From: Hymenochaete sp. R1
Lineage: Eukaryota > Basidiomycota > Agaricomycetes > Hymenochaetales > Hymenochaetaceae
DNA length: 64,000 nucleotides
Assembly (NCBI GenBank): GCA_019400425.1
Contig: JAFREE010000138.1
Span: 1 to 64,000 of the forward strand
Reading direction: 5' to 3'
Below are positions 1-12,532 of the stretch, piece after piece. A program made the position numbers and the translations under genes. Each line of letters opens with the position of its first letter. The stretch's first letter is position 1. The notes beneath the pieces are model-generated. The model did no database searches. It was not told the DNA's origin and saw only the letters and a list, made by a program, of their open reading frames with translations.

Positions 1-217
1 TTGGACGGATTTTGCCCCCCCTCCTCATACTCCACCCTTTAGACGGACGATCTCCGGACTATGTCCGTCATCGTAAAGTCTTCACACTTCGTGGGAAATC
101 ATGATTATGCAAGGCACACACAACGAACAAACAACAGTCAATGAGGAGCGAGATGCATATGTGAAAATGAGAACTGTTTCTCGTCAACACACATTCATAG
201 AAAGAATACGCTTTAAA

Positions 218-1286
218 TTACTCTAAATTCGCAAGGAACTCATCGAAGAAATGCATGTCCGACTCCATGGGATCAGAAACTTCACCCAGGTCCATCCATA
301 CATCGCCCAATTCTGGCTCTACTCCCGGATCTTCCAAAAGGGCGGTCAGCTCATGAGTTCGCACCGGCCAAGATATGTCCTTAAAATTGTCCGTGTAGCT
401 CTCCAATGTAAGTATTTCGTCCCTAAACTTGTCCCGGTGGCGTAAAAAAAGGTCTCGCCTCCGGCTCTTTTGCTTAGCTACACTCAAGTTCTCGATCATT
501 GCTTGGCTATCCTTTGTTCCTGAGGTGATATTGTCCTTGATATACGGCAAAGCTAGACTAGCACAATAGTAGTTGTGCTTCAGCTCCGCAAACAAGAGTT
601 CCGCATCGTCCTTCGGAGATAACTCGTGTCCCTTGGGTACATATCTTGATTTACTCTGGGTAAGAGCGTTCTTTGCTCTAAGTGTCTGCCTAGCAGCCGC
701 GAGAGCTCGCTTTTTGGAGGAGTCGAGTTCGTTGAGAAGTTTTTTGTTTGTGAAAGGAAATATCCCGAGTTCGCAAGACAGCTCCTTCAACTCTCTTGAC
801 GCTTTTCGTCCAGCTAACCAAGCTTCCTTATAGTTTATTGTAACAAATCAATGAATTAACATGTCCGACAGAAGAAACGAAGTACCAGCCTATGACACGT
901 TCTTTCTCCTGCTCGACAGTCTGTACCTTCCTTCTCTTTGCACTTCTTAGAGCAACTTGTGCATTGTCTACGTCTTTCTTATATTCATTATATTTCCCTT
1001 GTTGAGCTTCTGTGAGTTCACTGTATGGCTTGACAAGAACAAGACCGCTCTCATCCATCATGCCGAAACTCTTCTTCGACTTCGCGAAGTCAGCCTTTGC
1101 TTCCTCCCATGCTTTATCTAATTTCTCAACATCTTTGGCCTGTTCGTCTTTAGAAGTCAAATGAAGTCAGCTATAACACTGGATCAGGATAACAAACTTC
1201 TCGCCTATGGAACGATATGGAGGATGAAATGTTGTGGCCTTGCGTTTCTTGCTCTGAGACTCGGAGCCGCGACTCGATGCGGACAT
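218..1286 (-). CDS. Unknown-function protein, tandem paralog copy 1 (possibly damaged)
   Basis: I do not recognise this family. It is clearly homologous to the neighbour at 2746-3810: both have a basic SKKRK/GKKRK N-terminus, a charged middle region (AKDVE, AKADF, KKSFGMMD) and a C-terminal block with KHNYYCASLALPYIKDNITS and an acidic tail ending in DMHFFDEFLANLE. The start at 1286 matches the paralog start. Intron 1 (about 1148-1213) is supported at the homologous place in both copies. Intron 2, clear in copy 2, is not clear here: the reading frame shifts near 828-895, and the equivalent donor reads GC instead of GT while the acceptor region is shortened. Either splicing differs (for example GC-AG) or this copy is a recent pseudogene. 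No signal peptide or membrane segment is seen; the composition suggests a soluble, charged, possibly coiled protein. Confidence 0.6.
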
Positions 1287-1368
1287 GCTTACGCGCTCAA
1301 CTAGGCGTACTTGGCAGTTCTTGAAGAAGAAAAGAGATGGGAGAATGGAGGGCTGAGGAGGCTCGTGC

Positions 1369-1375
1369 TTATATA
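1369..1375 (-). promoter_or_regulatory. TATA box of unknown gene copy 1
   Basis: The minus strand reads TATATAA followed by G, about 83 bases upstream of the start codon at 1286. The same element stands at the matching distance in the paralog (3882-3889), so the promoter was duplicated with the gene. Confidence 0.55.
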
Positions 1376-2745
1376 GGCAAAGGATGGTGCTAACGCAATG
1401 TGACGTGCAGAGGGCAAATAAAGTAGGTAATTGGATCTTGATACCTTTCTTTTATTGCCAGATCGCTTGAACCATTTGGTATTCGCACTATTCTGCTGGC
1501 CGCAGAGCGGTTGCCTCTGCTTAAGAATAGCCTGAACGACGAGAATATGTAGTCAGAATGAGAGATAAAGGCAATCCTTTGGGCTGTCGGAACGACCAGA
1601 AGGTCGTATACGCAATGTCAACCTATTGCCACAGCTAGTGAAGTACGGGATAAAAGAAGGCGAAAGTCAATATGTCATAACCGGAGGGAGAGCAACCTAC
1701 TTTACTTGCTGTGAAGCCGGGCCTTTGTGAGTACGACCTTCTGCGTTACACTGTAAGGTCACACTCATAAATGCCATTTGTGCGTTAGTTCCAAGTATAT
1801 AATACGGCCAGTGAAAACCTGCAATATGATCATATAAAACATTGGACCTTGTTTATAGCAGTGAGCTCCGTAAACGAACAAATGAACGTCATGGAGAACA
1901 ACCTACACCCGTCGAGCCTTCGTGCAAGCGCGCAACGTGATTATCAGAAAAGGCAAGTCCTTGCCCATCGTTTCTTTAAAATGTCTCACTCCTGTAAGTA
2001 AGTTATCTGACGACTCGGTGTCGAAAACGTGTAGGGAATCCATTGGGATTTGATTTCGTTTTGATTGCGCTGTGGTTCTGATAGTAGTCCATGGAAAGCC
2101 ACAATTGAGGAGGGAATATGACGAAGTTGTTGGATGTACGCTCAACCTGATTTATTTGTTGGGAGCCGGAGGTACCCCAGAATGTCCATGATAGTCATTA
2201 TCTGCTCGGAAACTGTACGAATCGCCTAAGCGTAGGTAAACGCCAGAGCATGAAGCATGAAAAAATACCTAAGAACTCTTGCCATTTTTCACCCCGTCAT
2301 GAAGACCCAGATCCACATTGCCGAAGTCTCCAAGCGGACGCCAGACTCTTTGGAAGGAGGTCGGCACATGCTCACAAAGTTTGGAAGACATAAGTGTTGT
2401 AATACGAATACTGGGTTTGTTTCAATCGCTGCACAGCAGATCGGCTAAGAATCACCAATGTAGAAGCACTAGATCAGGACAGACACTAGCAAGACTCGGA
2501 GGGTTGTGTGGCGATGTGTCGTCTCCCCCCGTGGGTGTTCGATACAACCACTTTTCCTTCTCCTCTCGTACTGTGCTTTACGCACTACCGTGGGAACTCG
2601 ACACGCAAGGGCGGGAGTGCTTTTTGGCCCCAAACGCGGTCGTATCTTATGTAACACGTATCGAACTGTACGGCAGAGAATTCATTTTCATTTCAACTAA
2701 ATGATAGCTATTACCACTTAATGCACGGGTGTAGGAATCCAGCAT
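1376..2745. other. Intergenic: duplicated upstream sequence, then no gene seen
   Basis: About 1440-1650 resembles 3950-4140 (shared stretches around a TCTGCTTAAGAATAGCC / GCTTAAAGATAGCC block and a TATTGCCACA block), showing that the duplication unit extends several hundred bases upstream of the coding regions. From about 1700 to 2745 I see only short unsupported ORFs and no recognisable feature. Confidence 0.5.
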
Positions 2746-3810
2746 TTAAGGTCTATTAAAGCTCTCAAGGAACGTATCAAATGACTGGACATCTGATTTC
2801 AAGAAAGCAAACACATTCTCCAGTTCTGCCTCCGAGTCCGCACTCTCCGGTTCTGCCTCCGCACTCTCCACACCCGGGTCTTTCAAAAGCATGGTGAGCT
2901 CGAACGTTCGCTCGGGCCAGTCCATGTGTTCGAATTTATCCTTGTATCGCTCTAGCTCAAAAATTTCCTCCCTGAACTTGTTCCGATGGTATAAAAATAT
3001 GGCCAGCCTGGCCCGCTTGGATGCATGCCCACCATCTAACTCGCTCACCTTTGCTCTTGAAGTAATATTATCCTTGATATACGACAAAGCGAGATTAGCA
3101 CAGTAGTAGTTGTGCTTCAGCTCTGCGTGCAGAAGCATAGGGTCGTCCTTTGGAGAAGGAGCGCTTCCCTTCGGCACGAATCTTGATTTATCAGTGGTGG
3201 TGTCGCTCTTTTCTCTGTATGCTTGCCTGGCTGTCTCTAGAGCTTCCCGGTCGGAAGGCTTGAGTTTGTCTAAGAGGCTCTTGTTTTTGAAGGGGAAAAT
3301 TCCGAGCTCGCAAGACAGTTCCATAAGTTCCCGTTTCGCTTTTCGACTCTCCGTCCATGCTGTCTTATATCTTGCTACATAAAACAACATTAATGCGGTG
3401 ACATGTTTGACGGATGGAATCAAGTAGCACAAACCTATGACAGGGTCTTTGATCTGCGCAGTAGTCTTCCTTTTCTTTGCAGACCCTAAAGCAGAGTTAG
3501 TGGCAACAACTTTTCTCTCCGCCTCCTTATACACCTTCTGTTGGTCCGCGGTGAGCTCGTTGGATGGCTTTATAAGAAGAAGGCCAGTTTTGTCCAGCAT
3601 GCCAAATCTCTTCTTCAACTCCAGGAAGTCAGCCTTGGCTTTCTCCCATGCGCACTCCTTTTCCTCAATATCTTTGGCTTTCTCGTCTGTGGAAGTCGAA
3701 GGATGTTAGTTATACTAGGTTGGAATGGAGAGTGACTCGCTTTCTGAACCGTATGAAGCTGTTGCAGACTTGCGCTTCTTACCCTGGGAGCCATGGTTTG
3801 AACTGGACAT
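2746..3810 (-). CDS. Unknown-function protein, tandem paralog copy 2 (intact)
   Basis: The model is three exons: 3810-3750, 3686-3435 and 3374-2746, giving 313 residues with consistent phases. The introns are 63 and 60 nt; the second has a GTTTGT donor and TAG acceptor. The protein starts MSSSNHGSQGKKRKSATASY, a basic and possibly nuclear-targeting N-terminus. A lysine/glutamate-rich middle follows, then the conserved KHNYYCANLALSYIKDNITS block, and finally a Glu-rich repeat (ESAEAEPESADSEAELE) before FDTFLESFN. It has no signal peptide or membrane segment, and no family was recognised. The stop-to-stop offset from copy 1 is about 2.53 kb. Unlike copy 1, the reading frame is intact throughout, so this is the better representative of the family. 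A lineage-restricted fungal gene is my inference. Confidence 0.75.
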
Positions 3811-3881
3811 GTTTACGCGTTCTACGATGCAAGTAATAGTCTCGGAAAAAGCCAGATGATAAGAGTTCGAGAGGGCTTGAG

Positions 3882-3889
3882 TTTATATA
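3882..3889 (-). promoter_or_regulatory. TATA box of unknown gene copy 2
   Basis: The minus strand reads TATATAAA, a textbook TATA box, about 72-79 bases upstream of the start codon at 3810. The neighbouring bases (GCC before it) are also shared with copy 1. Confidence 0.6.
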
Positions 3890-5056
3890 GGCAACAACGT
3901 AAAGGCATTTCAGTGTGGTTTGCGGAAAGAAAAGGTGCAAAGTAAGCAGATGATTGAGCTTTGAGCCCTAATATCTCGCAAAATATCCTGGAAGAATTAA
4001 CCTGCCGCTTGCAGAGCAGCCGCTATCGCTTAAAGATAGCCAGACAGTCCAAAAGGTGTGGTATAATCAGAAACGTTTGGGTCTCTGGGACAACCGGAAG
4101 GAGATTCTTTACGCATTGGCAAAGTATTGCCACAACCAATGAAGCCTGGCCCTGAAAGTAAGTCCTTCGCGCACAAGAGGAAAGCAACTGAGTGGACCCA
4201 CCGGAAAGCCGCGCCTTCCTACCTACATACTGTGACGGCATGGTCCGTCAATAATATGATCACGGTCGACGAAGGCCGCTTGTGCGCCCGGTTTGACTAT
4301 GCGACTTGATCTCTAACACACAGATCTGCAATGATACTGCATGCAAAGGTCCTTATCGCTGCCGCCAGTGAACTGTGCGTGAACATGGAGAAGAGCGTTC
4401 TTGTTGAGTTAGTGTAGACCCTCCATTGGCGTTCGGCTTCGCCTAAGTTTCGTAGGATGGTACAAAGTAAATGAGTTCTTCCAGAATCACGATGGTAGAA
4501 ATATTGAAATTGAAGGCTTGTAACATGACGAGAGGCCCTGGGCCGGAGAGTGGAGAGGGAGGATAAAACACATGCATGTACACAAGCAAGTGAGCATCGC
4601 TGCCATTACTATATTATTGCCTATTTCGGCAGGCAGTTCTCGCGCGCGCGAAGTCCTTTCAACGGTTTACGGTTCTTTTCCCTTGAGCTTGCTCCGACGC
4701 GGAGTCTGAGTCGCCCACTACAGATATAGATCTTATGAGATTCTTTAACTCTCGACATTCTTTCTGCGCGACGGCCTTGACGTTGAAGGACCGCATGTGT
4801 TGTCCTAGAACTCTGGCTTCCTGTCAAAAAAACTGTCTTTGGGAGTCGCCTCTCATGGATACGGCGACGCTCACTAGCACTAAAGCACTTTCAAGTTATC
4901 TGAACTGGAGCACACTTTTGACGACCAAGATACTACGGGATTTCATGTTGACTCTTCTTGCTTACTTGCATATACATACTGAAGCTGTTCGTTTAAAAAA
5001 GGAATAAAGAAAGGGACGATTTTCCCACTTGGTCCGTTGTTCTGTCCTTGATTGGC
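3890..5056. other. Intergenic, no gene seen
   Basis: The first 250 bases are homologous to the region upstream of copy 1. Beyond about 4150 there are only short overlapping ORFs on both strands without family resemblance or splice logic. This region is the 3' side of the carboxypeptidase gene ending at 5057. Confidence 0.5.
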
Positions 5057-7167
5057 TCACAGTGCCTTGCCAGAAATCCATCTACTAACCATACTAGACG
5101 CTTCCTCCGGTTTGTCATACGGAACCTGTTTCCCCATATCAGCGTATCTCATTATACTTCGCATTATGGGACTTACCATATGCCCGGCCCCGAAAATCGT
5201 CGCATATGTCAGCGGACCATAGCTCTTTGTAAACCCGGCTGCTTTGGAGTCGTCCAAAGCCCTCCAGTCCCTCCACTCCGCACTCACGAATTCGGTCTGA
5301 CCATCCCATTCCAATTTCTCCACCATCATCTTGTTCGCGACCCAATTGCAGATCCAATCGTAGCTCCCGACGTAGATCAGCACAGGAACGTTCCGTGCTA
5401 GCAGTTCTTGAAGGTAAATCTGCGATGGGACAGCATACATGTCTAGGCCTTGGTTGAAGCTCGAGAAAACAGGGTCCGAACAGGAGCTGAAGCTTTGAGG
5501 TGACTCCACCCCAAGGGCGGTTCGCACGGTTTCATTGTTGAGGAAGCGGGAAATTACTGCTTCTTCAGTGTAGCACAAGCTGTCCCCGACACACATCTAA
5601 ATAATTCCAGTCTAAGTATAAAATAAAATGGTATTCGGAGAAAACTGACCTTTGATACGTCGTAGGGGTTGCGGCCAGTAGCAAAGAACGGTTCATTGAG
5701 CTCGGTGTCACAGAACGCTCCTGCAGCATTACAATTCATGGAATCGAATGTGTCGATACACGACTTTTGCAATGCCTTTTGGCAACGAGGAAGCTTGTAA
5801 AGCATTGGTGAAAGAAGATAGATGCATATAGGGTGTTAAGTCTTACCGCCTGCCTCATTCTTACACAAGTCGCGATATCAAGAACAGGAGTTTCGATAGA
5901 CGCCGTGCTGCATTGAACTTCCAATTGACCAGGGAACATGCTGGAGGCTGGTTTGATCCTTCTTATGATGCAACACTATGTGACGAACGTACGTAGAAAT
6001 ATCAGTGATACCGTTGCCAATGAGAACACTGGCAAGATTTATGGTGGAGCGGTTCTCGGCTTTCGCAATCATATTTTGGTCCACAATTTCACTGGCGAAC
6101 ACTGGTAAATAGTGTCCCTGAAGCAAAGAGTCAGATTCAACTCATGTATTTATTTCCGAAATCATCCTTACCCCATAAGATTCGCCGGAAAGGTGAAGGC
6201 GTCGTCCTTTGAATTGAGAGAATGTTTCGAAGAATATTGATACGAATGCCTTAACGTTCTTGGCAGCCTCGAGAGTGTCTCCGACCGTTTCACCGTAATC
6301 GGCATAGGAGAAGCCAACTCCCACCCTATACCTCAGTTAGCCCAAAGTCCTTTCTTAGGAAAGTTAAATTGGTCGAACGTACGGTTGGTCGAGGAAGAAG
6401 ATGTTTGCTTCGTTGTTCCATCCGTGAGGGTTCCACGTTGTACCATTAGCGGATTCATTCTTCATGTCAATGCGGCATGGCCCTGCGGAGATTGTGAACT
6501 GATATTTATTTGCTCTCGCGAGGTTCACACACCATTCTCCATAAGCAACCCGAGAGACGAAGAGCAACCAGGTCCTAAAGAATGTCAAAACCTCTTCGAG
6601 ACGCTTGTTCGTGTGTATCTCCTCACCTCCATTGATCCACATTATGACATCGTCTATGCGATACCTGTGAGTCCGCGGGCAAGCATTTCAAAGCGTGGTC
6701 GGAACTTACCATTATCCGGGTCCCTCCTGCTCTCGAAAAAATAAAAGAACATATGCTTCGCACCATAATCCACGTCTAGATAGCCTGTAAAGACGCTGAA
6801 AGAGTCACAAGTCTCATAAGTCCCCATAAATGCTTAGAATCGAATGTGGCACTCACTTGACCGTCGGGTCACAGAACTCCGACTTCTTTATGCGCACCTG
6901 GTGGTTAGGGTAGTCTGGGTGAGCTAACGTTGTAAAGCTCTCCGTAGACTGTACATCCATCAGCTTCATAGTTGTGAGGTTGAAACCATCGATGCCCGTG
7001 TCGGGCGCAGAGGCCATCCAAGGTTGTTTGGGGCCGATCTGGAGGCTACTGCCAGGCGTGCCTGGTTTACCTTCGTTCTTGAACGCCAACTGCTGAGCAT
7101 TGGTGACAAGAGGAGCTATCAAAGCAGCTAGGACGAGCTTAAGCAAAGACATTCTCGATGCCTTCAT
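5057..7167 (-). CDS. Secreted serine carboxypeptidase (S10 family), paralog 1
   Basis: An exopeptidase that removes C-terminal residues from peptides, probably secreted or vacuolar. The N-terminus MKASRMSLLKLVLAALIAP then LVTNAQQ is a typical signal peptide. In order after splicing: FCDPTVK, the substrate-binding WINGGPGCSSSLG motif (split by an intron after WING), NNEANIFFLDQP, VGVGFSYADYGETV, the nucleophile motif GESYG followed by GHYLPVFASEIVDQN, the MCVGDSLCY cysteine motif, the catalytic Asp in YVGSYDWICNW, and the catalytic His in FGAGHMVPYDKPEEA. All three catalytic residues are present, so the enzyme is probably active. Introns are about 50-60 nt, with at least seven inferred. The paralog at 15432-17594 shares the intron before VP(Y/F)DKP. 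The usual GRYLP is GHYLP here. Fungal carboxypeptidase S1-like by general similarity; the substrate is unknown. Confidence 0.92.
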
Positions 7168-7442
7168 GTAGGGATAAGGGAAGGGGAGATACCTGTGGGA
7201 AGGGAAGAGACAGAAGGGGACGCGTCGCGTTGAACTTGGCCTGGTTTCTATTTATGAATTTGCTTCCGGGAGGAAATTCCGAGGCCACCAAAGTCGGAGG
7301 GTGGATCGACGTTCACTTCTTATCATCTCGGGGTTCGGGTTCAAGATGAATTTGCAAATATGTATCTCAAGCTGTTTGACTCGATCAAGTACACTATATT
7401 GTACGGGAGTTTTAAAGGTCTACTATGTTGTCTTGTCTCCGC

Positions 7443-9154
7443 TCAACTAGGGTACCAAATATTTACAAACTTCGCATCAGCAGATAGCAGGATCAGTGCG
7501 CAACTATGTTCTTCCAGCGGTACCCTAACTCTGTTCCGGTTCGCAGCAAGATACTCCGTGAAATCTTCACCAAGCTGAGCAAAGCACAGTTTACCATCAA
7601 CATCGAGACTAATCATGGATAAGTAAAACTGCAGGCGTTCGAAACTTTGTGAACGGTATCTCGAATGCAATAGCACACCATGCATCGAGGTAGAGAAAGC
7701 CGTTAGACCTGCCATATAGCCTATGTTCGTGTTTGTCTCCTCAAGAGGATGTGATAGTGGGGGTGAGCTGCGTTCTAGTTTGAATTGATGCTTTAGAGGG
7801 TCGGACGGGTCAAACGAAAGGTCTTGGATCGAAAAAAAGTCGCGGGTTCGATCAAAGTCAGAGCCAACACGCTGCCAATTCTTGCAGCCGAGTGTGATGA
7901 ACGCTACATTTTTGCTGTACAAAGGATTCCAATAGACGTCGGACACCGTGAGCCTGGAGAGTTGCACAAGAGAATAGTCGCTTGCGCAAAAGAGACTTAT
8001 GGATGAAACGTCCGGTCCATCCAACGCGAAGGCATTGAGGGGGTCTCCTCCTGAGTCTGAGAAGTAAGGTGGTAAGTATATTGCGTTTAATTTGAAATTG
8101 AAACTGTTCTCGGCGGCGATGAACGAGGATCGAGAGATGAAAAAGAGGAAATCTCGCCACAGGATCATACGCAAAGGCTCCGCGACGCTGTTGTTGTCGG
8201 CCTTCGAACTCTCAGAGTCAGTTGTGGGTATCAATAAAGAACCCCAAACACTTACAGAATCAGCTCGTTTAATTATCCGCTGTCTCCAATTTATGATTGA
8301 AGAGGAGCCTACACCTGGAGAAACTGCGTAGTCACCCTTTACATATGGGTCGTCGTCGTCGCGGCCTTGACAATCACTTGCGTATGCAAACTCGTGCCTC
8401 CAACTATCTTCGTCAGTATAAGTTGGAATGAGGCGATGAACTTCCGCGTAGCTGTAGGTGAGGTCAGCGAGTCATCTTCCATTTTTTAATTATGAACGAC
8501 AGACTGTTGGTTAAAGGCGCTGTGATATTTGAAAATGATTAAGACGGTGATTGAACCATCCGCACAAATCTCGTATGTAAAGCTGTTTATCCAAAAACCT
8601 TCGTGACTGGGATGCTCACAAGTTACGGACTGTGAAGTACGAGACCAAATAGAAGTGCCTTCGTCATGCAGATCAAGAACGTGCATGATACGTGCGTTGT
8701 TTATGAAGAGAAATCTGCCACCAGCAGAAAGCTTGAATGTCTCGCATCCAAAAGAAGAAAGGGATGTGTCTGAGCTCCAATCAAGGGAAGAGAGTGATAT
8801 TGTTTTTTGGTGTTTATAAGGCACTAGGCCTTTGGTGCATCGATCGTATAGCCGGGAAGGGTGAATAATAGCTTCACGGAGCTGGTCGACAGAAAGCGAC
8901 TCGAGTTTTACGTGAGGAGGAATGTTAGGGCAACATGTTCTATCCAATTTCTTAAGAAGAGTCATCCACAGGCTGCGTTCCCCACAGAGCTCGTGCATCT
9001 TGTGGCACGTCTATTAAAGCGTGAGTGGCTGCGGACTTGGGTCACGGAGAGAGAAACTCACCATTTCGACTCTGAGAACATCTTTCACATCCAGTAAGCC
9101 TAGAATGTGCAAGACAACATCGTGGGGAACGTCTCTCAAAGAAGACTGGGGCAT
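7443..9154 (-). CDS. F-box domain protein
   Basis: The start at 9154 gives MPQSSLRDVPHDVVLHILGL and continues LLDVKDVLRVEM, then after a 50-60 nt intron TCHKMHELCGERSLWMTLL. This is an F-box of about 40 residues (P-x-D-V-V-L-H-I-L-x-L-L-D-V-x-D-V-x-R-V ... C-x-x-x-x-x-L ... W). F-box proteins bind SKP1 and recruit substrates to SCF ubiquitin ligases. The remainder, running to KFVNIWYPS at the stop, has no motif I can name; scattered hydrophobic/aromatic segments (for example AGGRFLFINNARIMHVLDLH) resemble the beta-propeller-like tails found in many basidiomycete F-box proteins, but that is a guess. The middle part around 8240-8490 carries introns whose exact ends I did not fix. Agaricomycetes have large, poorly annotated F-box families. 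Confidence 0.8.
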
Positions 9155-9419
9155 CGAACTGGAGTGAGGATAAGACTTGATACCACGTAATCAAGCCCAA
9201 GTGCTTCAGACAGCAAAGTTTTTTTGTACGCAAACATGTTTGAGGTGAAGAGGTGATTTAGAGACAACACCGAGAGCAAAATTATGACATGCCTGCGAAT
9301 AAATGAAAAGACGAAAAGACTGGCGCGAAATAAAATCTTTGGCTGTAAATATCTGAAAGAATGGTATGAGTCTGAGTAATACATCCAGCCTTGTGATATA
9401 AATATCAATAGATGGATCG

Positions 9420-12254
9420 TTACTTCTTTTTCTTCTCCTTCGGTTTTACTTTCGCATCCCTCGGTGCGTTGCGAATCGCAGTTAATACACCATCCAGCTC
9501 CTTATCCATGGGAGGAACAGACTTAGCAGGACTTTTAAGCTCTGCTTCATCACCATGAACGCTCTGACTCTGATCCTCGGCAGGTTGTCCGGGCAAGCTT
9601 TCCTTGTCCTTCTTCTGCCGTTTACCCAGAGCGCTGGAAAAGACCACGTCGATTTCGTCCTTCGGTACATCTCTTTTACGTTTTTTCGCATCCGAAATTT
9701 CAATTGAGGTGTGTATTTTCGTTCCATCTGCACCATCTTTGGAGAGCGGAGCGACGCGTATCGCCTGCGTATGAGGGATTAGAGACTGTGCCTGCTTCGA
9801 CTTCCACGCCTCCGGATCCTTCTTCAACAGGAAAAGGTTCAACCCTCTCACAAAAAACTTTCCGTAGCGTGATCCGACAAGCCTCGTTTCATGTGGGATC
9901 AAACTCGACGCGATTTTTTCCTTTAAATACGGATCCGCGGCAGCCCAGAGCCGCTCACCGACCCGGCTCCCAATGCGATCATCAACAAGTGCAGGAAAAT
10001 GATCCTTGAAGGCGAGAACTAATTTTCGACGTTCGCGGGCAGAGACAGAAGGCGACTCGAGGAAAGCATCAAAGATACGAGAGCTTATGGGATTGTGGCC
10101 GAGGGAAAGGAGGCTCGGTGCTGGTAGGCCGAGGATAGCGCTGGTGATAAAGTTATTGGCGGATTCATGGAGCTTGAGGAGGGACTGAATGAGTAGAGAG
10201 CCTTGAACAGATGGCTCTGAACTCCCAATAAAGGCCTCTATATTTTCAATCTCACTGGCCTGCTTGAGGTACAGCAGGCAAGCGATAATATTCGAGTTGG
10301 TGCTTGGCTCTTCCACACCAAAAGCAATGTTGACAGCCTGAAATGGGAAGAGGAAACAAGCGAGTTCAGTAAAGGTAGGGTCACGAGAGTGGATTCTTAA
10401 CCTTCAGAACCCCTTCTTCGACATTCGCCTGGGCCGACGCTTTGATAGATATGCTCTTGTCGATGCAGGACTTTAACACACCTGTTCGTGACGATTCTAC
10501 AAAATGGCTAAGAGTCGAGCCATAGTTAAGGGAATCATGGACTATCGCTCACTGATCAGTTTGGGCCAAGTGCCTTCCAGCTCTTTCAAAGCTCTTGATA
10601 GTTGATTCGAGTTCAATCGAGTTACAGCTCGGGCAACGATAAAGTTAGCAACTGGGTGTACCGCGAGCTTATTAAGCTTCCCTGAATGTACATTCAGTAT
10701 CGAAAAAAAAGAAAAGCATTGACTGTAACAGACCCTCGAAGTATATTTGCCATAGGGTGTCAAATACAGGTCGCGGGGCCAAAGAGACTAAGCTCTCCAT
10801 AAGATGCGAAGCGATAGGTTCACGAAGGAGAGTGGATACATAGTCTGATGGCTCCAAATGATCTTGATCTGCTTCCAGTGATATGCATGAGTATATTTCG
10901 ATTGCGAAAGGGTTGGATGGAGTCTCTTACTTGTTACAGAGACAAGACCAAATGAAATACTGTCCATTAGTGATCCTTGAGAAGATGATTCGCCCTGTAA
11001 ATTCTCCATTTCAAGCAGAAGCTAAAAACACATGAATTTGCTTGTTTGAAATTTCATGCTGATTTCACGAACCACAAGCAATGGACATCCAGATTTATCG
11101 GCAGCAAGTGCTCGGACTTCATTCCCACTGAGCTTGTCCCTCGCCGTTCCGACAAACATTCGCGCAGCTGCATCAAAGTCAGGATGAGCCATCGACATTG
11201 ACTTTCCCTTTCCTTTCGCATTTCCTTGTTTATCCGATTTAGAATCTCCCGCGTCAGCGCCGAATACGGACTGCATAGGGCCCTGTTTCGAACGGTGCTT
11301 TGCGCTTTTTTTCGAACGCAAAAGCGCTTGTGCTTCGTCGGCAGCAGAGGGAATATTTGGGCAAAGGACAATAAACAGCGCCCTGTAAACATGCGAGGCA
11401 AATGGATCCATGCCGGATGCAGTCATTGTAGGGAGGAGTTCGTCACTGATAGATAGAATGAGTTGAGTCATAGTAGGAAGGGTTCCTTGGTCGTTGGAAT
11501 CACCGGTTGTAGGTGCGACATTGCCTCTCATCTAAGTGCAATATCGAACGACTTAGGGACCACGCAGAGAGGAACCAAATATGACTTCGGACTAACCTCT
11601 CTATATAGCGTGCTCCTTGAGGCCATAAGAAGAGTCTGAACGACGTGCGACGCAAAACGATGTTTTGCAAGCTTTTCATAACTAAATCACACTTCATGGC
11701 AGTTCGGATGAACGATAATTTTTTGGAACGTACGATCCCGCAAGTCGGTCCATAAACACCCTCTTCACGAAATCATCCATTGAGAACACCATACGCTCCA
11801 GAATGTTTGAGCAATCTGGATCCGTAGCGAGCTGCTTTTCCTTCCCAGACAGTTCCGAAAGTGCGGCACTGAGAAATAGGCGTCGCTCTGGTATAGAATA
11901 TGGGTCATTCTGAAAGTGTTTATCGACAAAACGCATACCCTCATTTGGATCCTCGATGTCCTCCCCCTCGACTGCATCAAGTTCAACCCGGAGCTCTGTC
12001 GTTTCCTGCCAATCTCGTAGTTTTGTGTCGACTGTCCTGAAGTAGGCTTTCAAATCCGGGTCGACGAACCCAAAAGGGGCGTCCAAGTTCGAGTCGTCTC
12101 CGAATGAGCTCTTGCCAACGATCCATGACGGGCCAGCCTCTTGTTCGGCTTCATATACAGGCGCATTTTCTTGCACATCAGATTCATCCTTCCATTCATC
12201 TGGTGCTTTTTGATTTTTATGACGACGACCTCGTTTTCTATTTTCTCGGGGCAT
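9420..12254 (-). CDS. NOP9: Nucleolar protein 9 (pumilio-repeat, 18S rRNA processing)
   Basis: Nop9 is an RNA-binding pumilio-like protein of the nucleolus required for small-subunit (18S) pre-rRNA processing. The start MPRENRKRGRRHKNQK is the typical basic opening of the family. It is followed by an acidic linker, FGFVDPDLKAYFRTVDTKLR, and helical repeats: a first one around DPDCSNILERMVFSMDDFVK, later repeats near ASHVYRALFIVLCP, ADKSGCPLLVV, EPIASHLMESLV, VHPVANFIVARAV, GHNPISSRIFDAFL, and RIGSRVGERLWAAADPYLKE with GSRYGKFFVRGLNLFL. The C-terminus is a basic, disordered tail ending KVKPKEKKKK, a nucleolar-type signal. At least six short introns interrupt it. It lies 278 bases downstream of the CTU1 stop, on the same strand. 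Confidence 0.9.
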
Positions 12255-12532
12255 AGAGTATGGTTAAAGTGAGAGTCAACAACGATAATGGCCATCACAA
12301 GCAGGGCTTTGACCAGCGTCGATCCTTATACCTAAAAATTTGCGCATTCGGAGTCGGAGTCGGAGACTGAGAAATAAGGGCAGACATAACCCAGAATTAC
12401 CTTCATCTAAACTTCATACTTCATCATCAAAAGCAAGAAAACTAGGATAACAATAATAGACCAACACATAAAGTACAAGTACATGGCACGCGTATTAAAT
12501 TGTGACACAGTTCCTGAACTCAGGAAGTCAGT

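Noticed and set aside
1903..2704. Several 60-130-codon ORFs between the two unknown paralogs
   Set aside because: They overlap each other on both strands, are not preserved in the duplicated region upstream of copy 2, and resemble no family.
5057..5200. Apparent loss of the catalytic His region in the first carboxypeptidase (frame reads GAGHMVSPIM)
   Set aside because: A 50-nt intron directly after GHM restores VPYDKPEEA, the same arrangement as in the paralog.
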